From positions 1-64,000 of the forward strand of contig CAZVMN010000014.1 in the NCBI GenBank assembly GCA_964629015.1: a DNA stretch of 64,000 bases, written 5' to 3'. This document shows, piece by piece, positions 26,463 through 34,709 of this stretch (positions within the stretch are counted from its first letter, which is position 1; every line of letters begins with the position of its first letter). Both the position numbers and the translations under genes were made by a program. The notes under the pieces were generated by a model, which searched no databases, had not been told where the DNA came from, and saw only the letters and a list, made by a program, of their open reading frames with translations. The stretch is from Oceanococcus sp964629015. Lineage in GTDB: Bacteria > Pseudomonadota > Gammaproteobacteria > Nevskiales > Oceanococcaceae.

Positions 26463-28217
26463 ATGGCCGAGTACAAAGCCCCGGAACGAGACATCAAATT
26501 TGCCCTGCGCAACGTGCTCAACGTTGACCAATTGGCTGAACTGGACGCCTTCACCGACGCCACGCCGGACATCATCGACGGCGTCATCGACGAAGCGGCC
26601 AAATTCATCGAAGCGCGGCTGCTGCCGCTGCGTGAATCCGGCGACGCCCAAGGCTGCAAAGTTGCCGACGGCGTGGTCACCGTGCCAGATGGCTATGCCG
26701 AGGCTTACCGGGATTTTGTCGAATCCGGCTGGGTCGGTTTGTGCAACGACCCGCAGTGGGGCGGTCAGGGCCTGCCCTACACGCTGTCCAAGGTGGTTGA
26801 GGAAATGACCTGCGCCGCCAACGTTGCGTTCGATCTGTACCCGAGCTTGACCAACGGCTGCTTTGAAGCGCTGCAGGCGCATGCCAGCGACGAACAAAAA
26901 GCCACTTACCTGCCCAAGCTGGGCACCGGCGAGTGGACCGGAACCATGTGCATCACCGAGCCGCAAGCCGGTTCCGACCTGGCTTCGGTGCGGACCAAAG
27001 CTGTCAAGCAGGCGGACGGCACCTACCGCATCTCCGGAATGAAGATTTTCATCACATCCGGCGAACACGAAATGGTCGACAACATCGTGCATTACGTGCT
27101 CGCCCGTTGTGATGACTCCCCCGAAGGCATCAAAGGCCTTTCGACCTTCATCGTGCCCAAGTATCTGGTCAATGCCGATGGCAGCCTGGGCGAGCGCAAC
27201 CCAGTGAAATGCCAAGCCATTGAACACAAGATGGGCATCAATGCCTCGGTGACCTGCGTGATGGTCTTCGAAGAAGCGATCGGCTATCTGGTCGGCGAGC
27301 AGAACCGCGGCATCATGAACATGTTCACCATGATGAACCTGGCGCGCATCATGGTCGGCTACCAGGGTCTGGGCCAAGCCGAGCTGGCCACCCAAAACGC
27401 CATTCGTTACGCCAAGGAACGCCAGCAGGGCAAAACCCTGACCGGTGGCAACGGCCCGATTGCCGACCACCCGGATGTTCGGCGCATGCTCATGACCATG
27501 AAAGCCTACACCGAGGCTGCGCGGGTGATGGCCTATGAAACGGCGATTCACGTTGACCTGGCTCACCAGCACCCGGATGACGCGGTGCGCGAAGACGCCA
27601 ACGACTGGGTCGAGCTGACCACCCCGCTGGTAAAAGCGTTCTGCACCGACTTGGCGGTGGACAATGGCAGCAACGCGATCCAGGTTTACGGTGGACACGG
27701 TTTCATCAAAGAGCACGGCATCGAGCAGATCGTGCGCGACTCCAAAATCCTGTGTCTGTACGAAGGCACCAATGGCATCCAAGCCATGGATCTGGTCCGC
27801 CGCAAGCTGCAACTGCACGGCGGCCGCCTGGCCCAACGTTTCTTCGATCGCGTACGCGTCGCCATCAATGACGCCGACGCCGAGCTGAACTTCATCAGCA
27901 CGCCGCTGGACAGCGCGCTGACCGCGCTGGAATCCACAACCCAGTGGTTGCGCGATCGCTTTAATGACAATCCGAATGATGCCGGCGCCGGTGCGGTGCA
28001 ATACCAACGTGCATTCGCTCTGACCATGCTCGGCTACAACTGGCTGCGCATGGCAGACGCCGCGCAAGCCTACAGCGAGGACGCCGACTTCAAAGCCGGC
28101 AAACTGGCCACCGCGCGCTTCTTCGCCACACGCCTGCTGCCGGAAGTGCACAGCCTGCTGGAAGCTGTGGAAGCCGGCGACAACGCCATGATGGACCTGG
28201 CTCTGGAAGCGCTCTAA
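26463..28217 (+). CDS. Acyl-CoA dehydrogenase, DmdC-like
   Basis: FAD-dependent acyl-CoA dehydrogenase of 584 residues. The long form with an extra C-terminal domain matches the 3-methylmercaptopropionyl-CoA dehydrogenase (DmdC) group. Motifs include CITEPQAGSDLASVRTKA for FAD binding, and the catalytic Glu is expected in LCLYEGTNGIQAMDL (near 437). DmdC homologues occur in bacteria that do not degrade DMSP, so the substrate may be another short- or medium-chain acyl-CoA. The start at 26463 gives MAEYKAPERD, the typical N-terminus. No dmdB or dmdD lies beside it. Confidence 0.9.
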   Translation: MAEYKAPERDIKFALRNVLNVDQLAELDAFTDATPDIIDGVIDEAAKFIEARLLPLRESGDAQGCKVADGVVTVPDGYAEAYRDFVESGWVGLCNDPQWGGQGLPYTLSKVVEEMTCAANVAFDLYPSLTNGCFEALQAHASDEQKATYLPKLGTGEWTGTMCITEPQAGSDLASVRTKAVKQADGTYRISGMKIFITSGEHEMVDNIVHYVLARCDDSPEGIKGLSTFIVPKYLVNADGSLGERNPVKCQAIEHKMGINASVTCVMVFEEAIGYLVGEQNRGIMNMFTMMNLARIMVGYQGLGQAELATQNAIRYAKERQQGKTLTGGNGPIADHPDVRRMLMTMKAYTEAARVMAYETAIHVDLAHQHPDDAVREDANDWVELTTPLVKAFCTDLAVDNGSNAIQVYGGHGFIKEHGIEQIVRDSKILCLYEGTNGIQAMDLVRRKLQLHGGRLAQRFFDRVRVAINDADAELNFISTPLDSALTALESTTQWLRDRFNDNPNDAGAGAVQYQRAFALTMLGYNWLRMADAAQAYSEDADFKAGKLATARFFATRLLPEVHSLLEAVEAGDNAMMDLALEAL

Positions 28218-28918
28218 CGCCCGCGGTTCAGTCGCAACTCCAAGCGACCCGGCTCTTGTCGCAGCCGGGTCGCTGGCTCCTGGCTATCGCGCAAATCCAG
28301 GACCACACGCAATTCCCCGGCGCGATCACCCAATCGCACTTGTTCAACCAAATCACCGCTGCTGCGCTTCGGCGCGAGTTGTCGGGCACTGAGTTGCCAC
28401 GCGCCCGGCATGTCCAGAACCATCCGCGGCGGACTCGCCAGATAATAGAAATTCGCCTCAATCTCTGGCCCGTCATGCTCCACGATCAAGCGAAATTGCC
28501 GCGGCTCGGAAAGCACTCGAACATCGCGCAACTGGAGGCGCGACGGCTCGTCTTTGGCGACGCGCTGAGTCTCCGGCTCACCTTGGGGCGTGATCGCTTG
28601 TTCCGCCAGGGGGGAAGGCACGGGCACTGCCGCTGGCGGTAATACTGGGCGCTCTTCGGCATCCTCCACGACCACTTGTGGCAGTTGCATCGCAAGCTCC
28701 TCGGGCGCCACGCGGGTGCCTTGCCACCAAAACCAAGCAACCGTTCCGACGGATGCGGCCACCAGCAGGTCAACCCACAAACGCCCGCGGTAACGCCACA
28801 TTCGTTTGTGGCACAGGGAACAGCGATAGGGGCGTACTCTCAACAAAACGGTAATGGGCCACTCCCACAGCCGGCGCCGAGAACGATGAAGCTCAGGATG
28901 CGGACAATATTGCATCAA
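28214..28918 (-). CDS. Membrane protein with Cys/His N-terminus and AMIN domain
   Basis: Protein of 234 residues. Residues 1-42 contain C5, H7, H11 and a CSLC pair (33-36), surrounded by Arg, which looks like a degenerate zinc ribbon facing the cytoplasm. A single membrane helix follows (about 48-66), then a Pro-rich linker, then a C-terminal AMIN-type beta domain (about 125-232) with QFRLIVEHDGP and RMVLDMPGAW. AMIN domains bind cell-wall or envelope components in the periplasm. The start overlaps the stop of the WbpM-like gene (ATGA), so it is coupled to polysaccharide synthesis. The 3' end overlaps the DmdC gene by 4 bp, convergently. Confidence 0.8.
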   Translation of the reverse strand: MMQYCPHPELHRSRRRLWEWPITVLLRVRPYRCSLCHKRMWRYRGRLWVDLLVAASVGTVAWFWWQGTRVAPEELAMQLPQVVVEDAEERPVLPPAAVPVPSPLAEQAITPQGEPETQRVAKDEPSRLQLRDVRVLSEPRQFRLIVEHDGPEIEANFYYLASPPRMVLDMPGAWQLSARQLAPKRSSGDLVEQVRLGDRAGELRVVLDLRDSQEPATRLRQEPGRLELRLNRGR

Positions 28919-30867
28919 CTTGGCCCGCGAACGCCGGGCAGTATTTTCACGACAGCCTCAGAAGCCTCATGACTTGATCGCTGCGAAGCGACATCGTCAA
29001 AAGTGTCACCAGTCGGCCGATAGTCCAGCGGCGCATCGAAAAAGCATTGCTTCGCTGCGGCCAAATCCGATTCCTCCAAAGCCACATGAAGCCGCTCAAG
29101 CAATGTCGTCCACTGCACCATGGTCAACGCCGGTTCTTTTGAACGGCTAATGCGAGGATGTTGCGTCTCCAGTACATCATGGGACAACAGCAGCTCTTCA
29201 TACAGCTTTTCGCCGGGTCTCAACCCGGTGAACTGAATTGCGATGTCGCCGTCAGGTTGACCAGGTGAGATAGGCTTGTAACCACTCAACCGAATCATGC
29301 GCTGTGCCAGCTGCAAGATGTTCACGGGCTCGCCCATGTCCAATACGAATACATCGCCATGCGCGCCCATTGCGCCGGCCTGAATAACAAGCTGAGCTGC
29401 CTCAGGTATGGTCATGAAGTAGCGAATCATCTCGGGGTGCGTCACCGTCACAGGCCCGCCCGCGGCGATCTGCGCCCGAAACAACGGCACCACGGAACCC
29501 GATGAACCGAGCACATTACCGAAACGCACGATAGAGAATCGGGTTGCAGAATATTCCCGCGCAAGCGCTTGAACCGCCAGCTCTGCCAAACGCTTTGTTG
29601 CTCCCATCACATTCGTGGGGCGTACCGCTTTGTCTGTTGAAACAAGAACAAAGTTTCTGACACGCATTTCAGCTGCAACGCGGGCCGCTTCCCACGTTCC
29701 AATCACATTGTTGCGAATCGCCGCCAACGCGTTGGACTCAACCAAGGGCACATGCTTGTAAGCGGCCGCGTGGTAGATCGTATCGACGGCATGATTCTCG
29801 ATCAGTGCACGCAATCGTCGCCCAGCGCACACAGAGCCGAGCGCCGCGGTGACTCGAAAAGACTGACCAGACCTCAACATGACTTCACGCAGTTCCGACT
29901 CTATGCTGTAAAGAGCGTGTTCACTGAGCTCAAAAAGCACCAGCTCCTTGGGTCCCTGCAGGACTATCTGCCGACACAGCTCTGAACCAATCGAGCCACC
30001 AGCCCCCGTAACCAAAACAACCTTCCCGCTGACATCATCCTGTATCAACCGTCCTACGGGTGGTACAGCCTCACGCCCCAGCAAATCTGCTACGTCGACA
30101 TGACGTAATTCACTCAACTTGGCCCGCCCTGACACAATATCTCCCATATCGGGGACGGTCTGAATCGAGATACCCAGCGACTCAAGCTCACCGATGATCT
30201 CCCGGCGTCTTTTGGCCGGAGCATTGGGCACCGCGAGCAATATGTGCTTGATTTGACCCCGCTCTACCCACTTCCCCAAATCGGATGTATCGCGAACGGG
30301 CAGCGACAAAATGTGTGCGTTCTTGAGGGCAGGATCTTCGTCGACAAATCCAAGCAACGAATATTTGGGGTGACTCCTGAGCGCCATGGCCAGTTGACGC
30401 CCCGCCGACCCCGCACCAAATATCACGACCGCTTCCCGACCAGCGTGCTGAGTCCCCTCGTACACCCACCTCATAATATGGCGAGGCAAGCTGACAAACA
30501 CCAACGCCATGAGGCCAAAATCCAAAACCACCCGCTGCTTCAGGCCACTGTCAAACGCGAACAACATGACCTCAAAACCCAACATGCCACCCAGGATGGC
30601 AGCCACAACGCGGGGTGAAATTCCAAAGGACAGATAGCGAACAACCGCACGATACGCCCCTGTCACAACGAGCAACCCCACAGTAAGAACAGCGGAACCA
30701 GCGCACAATGCCACGACCGAGGCAGAAAAGCCGTAGCCATTCACCCAGTGCGCGAGCAGCATGGACAGCGCAACCATCGTTGCATCCGAAAGTGCCTGCA
30801 ACAACTGCTTGTCGCGTCGATCAAGCCCAAACAGCCGCCCCGCCCAGAGTGAGATTGTTCTCTTCAT
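28915..30867 (-). CDS. Polysaccharide nucleotide-sugar dehydratase, WbpM/CapD-like
   Basis: Membrane UDP-GlcNAc 4,6-dehydratase of 650 residues. Four N-terminal membrane helices (about 25-125) lead into a CoA-binding-like Rossmann domain with FGAGSAGRQLA (about 147). The catalytic SDR domain carries VTGAGGSIGSEL (near 284) and STDKAVRPTNVMGATKR, the variant in which Met replaces the usual catalytic Tyr, as in WbpM. The product, UDP-4-keto-6-deoxy-GlcNAc, feeds QuiNAc or D-FucNAc synthesis. With the epimerase at 33038 it could make the first sugar of the repeat unit. The AMIN gene is coupled to it downstream. Confidence 0.93.
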   Translation of the reverse strand: MKRTISLWAGRLFGLDRRDKQLLQALSDATMVALSMLLAHWVNGYGFSASVVALCAGSAVLTVGLLVVTGAYRAVVRYLSFGISPRVVAAILGGMLGFEVMLFAFDSGLKQRVVLDFGLMALVFVSLPRHIMRWVYEGTQHAGREAVVIFGAGSAGRQLAMALRSHPKYSLLGFVDEDPALKNAHILSLPVRDTSDLGKWVERGQIKHILLAVPNAPAKRRREIIGELESLGISIQTVPDMGDIVSGRAKLSELRHVDVADLLGREAVPPVGRLIQDDVSGKVVLVTGAGGSIGSELCRQIVLQGPKELVLFELSEHALYSIESELREVMLRSGQSFRVTAALGSVCAGRRLRALIENHAVDTIYHAAAYKHVPLVESNALAAIRNNVIGTWEAARVAAEMRVRNFVLVSTDKAVRPTNVMGATKRLAELAVQALAREYSATRFSIVRFGNVLGSSGSVVPLFRAQIAAGGPVTVTHPEMIRYFMTIPEAAQLVIQAGAMGAHGDVFVLDMGEPVNILQLAQRMIRLSGYKPISPGQPDGDIAIQFTGLRPGEKLYEELLLSHDVLETQHPRISRSKEPALTMVQWTTLLERLHVALEESDLAAAKQCFFDAPLDYRPTGDTFDDVASQRSSHEASEAVVKILPGVRGPS

Positions 30868-31800
30868 CGTAAGCTATCCCCAGAGCTTCAATTAGAGCAA
30901 ATGGCTAATGTCTTTGAGATTAGCATCTAGGTGTGCACATTGCCGTGCATGCAAGAGGAGAGTGCGCTAGCCAATGATCGCTGACCACAGCGCAATATAC
31001 GGGGCGAGTCATTTATTTTAATAATATGTAACTTACGGCCTTGCGATACAAACACCAAAGCATCCACGCGCGCTTTTTGCGCTTGTGCTTCTGTGTACCG
31101 GCGACCTGACCTGCCGCGAAAAACGGCACTAGCGGATATCCTGGGTGCCGTGAAAATCGCTCACAACCCGGCGCGGGGTGCGCCGATGTTGAGCCCGCCA
31201 CCCTAAGACACACTTCAACGACGAGGGTCGAACAGCGAAAATTGAATCTCGTCCTAACGATCAATTTTTTCCCTCACTTTTCCGGAAGTTTCCGTAGTGA
31301 TGGCCTTACAGAAATCTCATTAATAGGAAGCCAATCCTTAAAGCAACCTGATCCCATGAAACCTGACGTTAAGTTCACAGGATTTACTGGGCGCCTGCTT
31401 TAGACTACTTTGCTGTGGGTTCAAGTTCATTCATGCTGATATTGGCGTAATTGAAACGATACTACGGGAAAATTCACTGCTGCCAAATCAAATCGCCACG
31501 ACATAAACGGTCGAGACTCGTTTAGAGCCTATATGAAGCGGAAAGCCCCCCACTGCTATGGACAACGGTGGCATGCTAACGCTTTTCTCGTTACCAGTCG
31601 GGCAGCAGAGCGAACTCTTGTAAGACGATCTTGCGAACATCCGCAACTTTGAACTGCCACTGCTTAGCTCCGTTGCAGGAACGGCTGTTCCAGCGCAGAT
31701 TTATCTGGCACTCAACTGAGAGATTTCCCTTCAAAAGACTATCAATCGTCTGCCTAACGCCATGCGGGACATGTATCCAGCACCAACCTCACAAGTAGCA
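30868..31800. other. Long intergenic region between divergent polysaccharide genes
   Basis: About 930 bp without a gene I can support, unusually long for this window. It must hold the promoters of the minus-strand WbpM-like gene and the plus-strand sugar transferase. A small inverted repeat CGGAAGTTTCCG lies at 31283-31294. A minus-strand open frame (about 31591-31770) ends cleanly but has no ATG or ribosome site. The base composition is more AT-rich than the flanks. I see no transposase remnant. Confidence 0.6.
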
Positions 31801-33009
31801 ATGGGCAAGAAAATAGTTATCGTCGGCGCCTCCAGCGCCGTGGGCCGACAGCTCGTTCCTAAACTCGCCGCAGCCGGGTGCGAGCTCGTACTGTTGGACA
31901 GCGACCAAGAAAAGCTTGCTACCGTTTTCCCGGGCCACATGCGGTGCAGCGACCAGAACTGGCAAACCGAGGCTTCCGGCGCCGACGCATTACTCAACAT
32001 CTCAGATCCTGCCAGCTGCGCACACACCGAAGGGTCAGAAATTGAACGATCCAGCGTGCAGTTGCCGTGCGAGCTTGCCAGAACCATGCGCGATGCGGAC
32101 ATTTCGCAATTTATCCAAATTGCCGATATCACCACGCTGAACGACAATTCTATGTACGCGCGGAACGAGAGATCGGTTGAACAGCAATTGGCGCAGCTGA
32201 GTCATATACAGCTCAATATCATTTACATTCCCCTGATTTGGGGTAGCCGCTGGCCCAAGCGGCTGACTTTTCTTGATGCCTGTCCTGACGCCATCGCACG
32301 CGCGATTTTCCGACCGCTGGCCGCATTCAGACCCACGCTTCATATTGACCGACTGGTGAGCGCCATCACGGACAGCGTTGGCGCCTCTGCCAGCAAGCAG
32401 GTCGTCAGCGACAATATTGACAACAACGTCTGGTATCGAGGCGTTTCCGCGATCATCGACTACGGCTTCGCCCTGAGCGTTCTGTTCCTGTTCTGGTGGG
32501 CACTACTGGCCATCATGGTGTGGGTGAAGGTCACCAGTCCCGGGCCGGCGATATTCGCCCAACAGCGGGTCGGCAAGCACGGAAAACCGTTTGTCTGCTA
32601 TAAGTTCCGAACCATGAAGACAGGTACCCGCCAAGCGGGCACCCACGAGGTCTCACAGGCATCCGTGACCCCGGTGGGAGCGATATTGCGACGTACCAAG
32701 CTTGATGAACTGCCCCAGGCCCTAAACATCCTTAAGGGCGAGGTTCGGCTGGTGGGCCCCAGACCGGGGCTCCCCGTCCAGGAAGAACTATTCCAGGCCC
32801 GACAGGCCGCCGGAGTCTTCGACGTCACTCCAGGCATCACTGGGTGGGCCCAGATCAATGACATTGATATGAGCGACCCTCAGCGTCTGGCGCATTGGGA
32901 TGCCGACTATATCGGCATGCGGTCGTTGATCTTTGACATTCAGATTATCCTGAGCACCGCCTTCGGCCGCGGCCAGGGTGACCGTACCGCTGGAGATCAC
33001 CCAACCTGA
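31801..33009 (+). CDS. Initiating sugar transferase fused to degenerate SDR domain
   Basis: Predicted monotopic phosphoglycosyl transferase that loads the first sugar phosphate onto undecaprenyl phosphate. From the ATG at 31801 it has 402 residues (an ATG at 31762 is also open). Residues about 210-395 form the bacterial sugar transferase domain: a membrane helix, then QQRVGKHGKPFVCYKFRTMK, TKLDELPQALNILKGEVRLV and GPRPGLP, with the catalytic Asp-Glu in LDELPQ. Residues 1-195 resemble an NAD-binding epimerase but have lost the middle Gly of the nucleotide motif (GASSAVG) and the catalytic Lys (Y119 with E123). It is convergent with the epimerase gene. Confidence 0.88.
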   Translation: MGKKIVIVGASSAVGRQLVPKLAAAGCELVLLDSDQEKLATVFPGHMRCSDQNWQTEASGADALLNISDPASCAHTEGSEIERSSVQLPCELARTMRDADISQFIQIADITTLNDNSMYARNERSVEQQLAQLSHIQLNIIYIPLIWGSRWPKRLTFLDACPDAIARAIFRPLAAFRPTLHIDRLVSAITDSVGASASKQVVSDNIDNNVWYRGVSAIIDYGFALSVLFLFWWALLAIMVWVKVTSPGPAIFAQQRVGKHGKPFVCYKFRTMKTGTRQAGTHEVSQASVTPVGAILRRTKLDELPQALNILKGEVRLVGPRPGLPVQEELFQARQAAGVFDVTPGITGWAQINDIDMSDPQRLAHWDADYIGMRSLIFDIQIILSTAFGRGQGDRTAGDHPT

Positions 33010-33037
33010 ACGAGCAGGCGCGAGTCCTGGCGGCCAC

Positions 33038-33970
33038 TCAGACGGATTCGGAAAGCCCCTCTGCGGTTGTTCTTCCAGGCTGAGCGTCGCCAAATTCCGC
33101 CCGAAAAGCGTCACCATTGACGGCCAACGACCCGATGAGCTGCGCAACCGTTTGGCCTTGCCCGAGCAGACTCCCTGCAAAGGACAAGGCCCCACTCGGA
33201 ACGGGCAGCAACCTCGCCGGCCGCCCCAGACCAGTGCACAATGCCCGGATAATATCTGGGGTGCTCACAACCTCCCTGTCAGCCACACAATACGCATGCT
33301 GATGGTGACAAGGGGCGACTAGAACTCTGTAGATCGCCTCCACCAGATGATCTACGCCGACAAGACTGCGCCGGTTTCTTACCGCCCCCAGCGGCAACGG
33401 CAGTCCGGACCGGATCAAACGCGCCAGACGCTCAAGATTACCCGGAGCACCGGCCCCGTACACCAATGGCGGACGAAGTACGACAGAGTCCAGCTCGCCG
33501 AGCGTGGCCAAACGCAACAAACTCTCTTCACCACGAAGCTTGGACCGGGCATATGCCGTAACCGGTGCCACGGGGCTGGATTCATCGAAGGCCCCGTCGC
33601 CGCTGAGCGATCCGTTCACGCCAATCGAGCTTAGATAGACCAACCTTTGAATACGACCGACGCAAGACTCCGCCAACCTGCGAGTCCCCTCACCGTTAAC
33701 TCTGAAAAATTCATCAACCTCAGACGTCGTCTTTCCTTCTGGACGGTGAGCTCGCGCCGCCAAATGAACGACGCAGTCCATGCCTTCCAAAGCGTCCGCC
33801 CAGTCCGTATTCGGCCCGATGTCCCCGACTTGCGCCACCTCCAAGCCAGCCAGCTCGGGACTCGCGCTCGAGTTCCGCACAGCAATGCGGACCGAGAACC
33901 CACGTTCCCGCAAGTGCGTGCAAACCGAGCGGCCGACGAAGCCATTAGCACCGGTAACCAATACTCTCAT
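33038..33970 (-). CDS. NAD-dependent nucleotide-sugar epimerase/reductase
   Basis: Extended SDR enzyme of 310 residues from the ATG at 33970. It has an intact VTGANGFVG motif, the catalytic triad Ser in YLSSIG and the pair in YARSK (Y-x3-K). It resembles the WbpV/WbpK-type proteins that reduce or epimerise UDP-4-keto-6-deoxy-HexNAc to QuiNAc or FucNAc. Paired with the WbpM-like dehydratase this gives a likely route to the initiating sugar. The upstream extension to 34021 is not needed. It is the last gene of the long minus-strand run. Confidence 0.88.
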   Translation of the reverse strand: MRVLVTGANGFVGRSVCTHLRERGFSVRIAVRNSSASPELAGLEVAQVGDIGPNTDWADALEGMDCVVHLAARAHRPEGKTTSEVDEFFRVNGEGTRRLAESCVGRIQRLVYLSSIGVNGSLSGDGAFDESSPVAPVTAYARSKLRGEESLLRLATLGELDSVVLRPPLVYGAGAPGNLERLARLIRSGLPLPLGAVRNRRSLVGVDHLVEAIYRVLVAPCHHQHAYCVADREVVSTPDIIRALCTGLGRPARLLPVPSGALSFAGSLLGQGQTVAQLIGSLAVNGDAFRAEFGDAQPGRTTAEGLSESV

Positions 33971-34027
33971 GACGAGCGGAACCCCATCGCCCGCGTGCAG
34001 CGACGTTGGGCGCCCGGCCAAACGCGC

Positions 34028-34696
34028 CTACCTGCAAAAGGCGTCATAAACTTCCATCGCGCGAGGATACAAGGCGTGATTTCGAGTCTCGTCTTTCAAT
34101 TTCGTCCCACGCGCCCTGACCGCGTTGTCGGTCGCCGGCTTGTTGCGAGTTTTTGCCAGCACCCGCTCTTGCTCTTCAGCGGTCCACGGCCTGTGGTTGA
34201 AAGACGTCCCGTATTGCGCATTGACGGATCTCACAACGCTACCGGGATCACGGATGACATCGTCAAAAACACCAACAACAATGCGCTGCCGAACCTGCAA
34301 CAGCGCCTCATAAAACCGGATGTAATAACGTAACCCAAGCCCGACCGTCAGCCATTCTCTCCGCAGCAGAGAACTCGCAACCGCCGCATCCGGACGTCTT
34401 ATAAGTGCCACTGCCGGCACCCCCAAACGAATGGAACAGAGAATCTGTTGAGGAACATGAATGTGGTGCGCCAACCGAATCTCAGGGTTCCACTCTCTGA
34501 CAGCAAAACATAGCGTCGAGTTGGCAGAACGAGGGTAGCCTTCTATGCAGAGCTCCGTACCATGTGATACCGCTCTTTGATTTCGCCAATACGGCCAACG
34601 ACGCGCGAGCTCATACAAGAGTGGACTGTTGCCAATCTCATTTCTCGCGATAAATCGTAACCTTGCTGCATTGAGCTTTAACACACGAGATCTCAT
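34028..34696 (-). CDS. Sulfotransferase-like protein
   Basis: Protein of 222 residues. The segment CIEGYPRSANSTLCFAVR (about 49-66) looks like the 5'-phosphosulfate loop of sulfotransferases, and VALIRRPDAAVASSLLRR (about 97-114) like the 3'-phosphate site. It is shorter than the two other sulfotransferases in the locus and is probably a divergent PAPS-dependent enzyme acting on the polysaccharide. It lies between wzy and the epimerase, 13 bp after wzy. The family assignment rests on these two motifs. Confidence 0.7.
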   Translation of the reverse strand: MRSRVLKLNAARLRFIARNEIGNSPLLYELARRWPYWRNQRAVSHGTELCIEGYPRSANSTLCFAVREWNPEIRLAHHIHVPQQILCSIRLGVPAVALIRRPDAAVASSLLRREWLTVGLGLRYYIRFYEALLQVRQRIVVGVFDDVIRDPGSVVRSVNAQYGTSFNHRPWTAEEQERVLAKTRNKPATDNAVRARGTKLKDETRNHALYPRAMEVYDAFCR

Positions 34697-34709
34697 TTAT
34701 CGCCCAACT

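Noticed and set aside
26331..28151. 606-codon frame antisense to the DmdC-like gene
   Set aside because: It is the mirror of a clear acyl-CoA dehydrogenase. Such long antisense frames are common in GC-rich genes, and its His/Gln/Val-rich product has no domain.
31013..31264. Minus-strand frame of 83 codons in the intergenic region
   Set aside because: It has a TTG start, no ribosome site and a composition unlike a protein (many Arg, Cys, His), with no recognisable domain.
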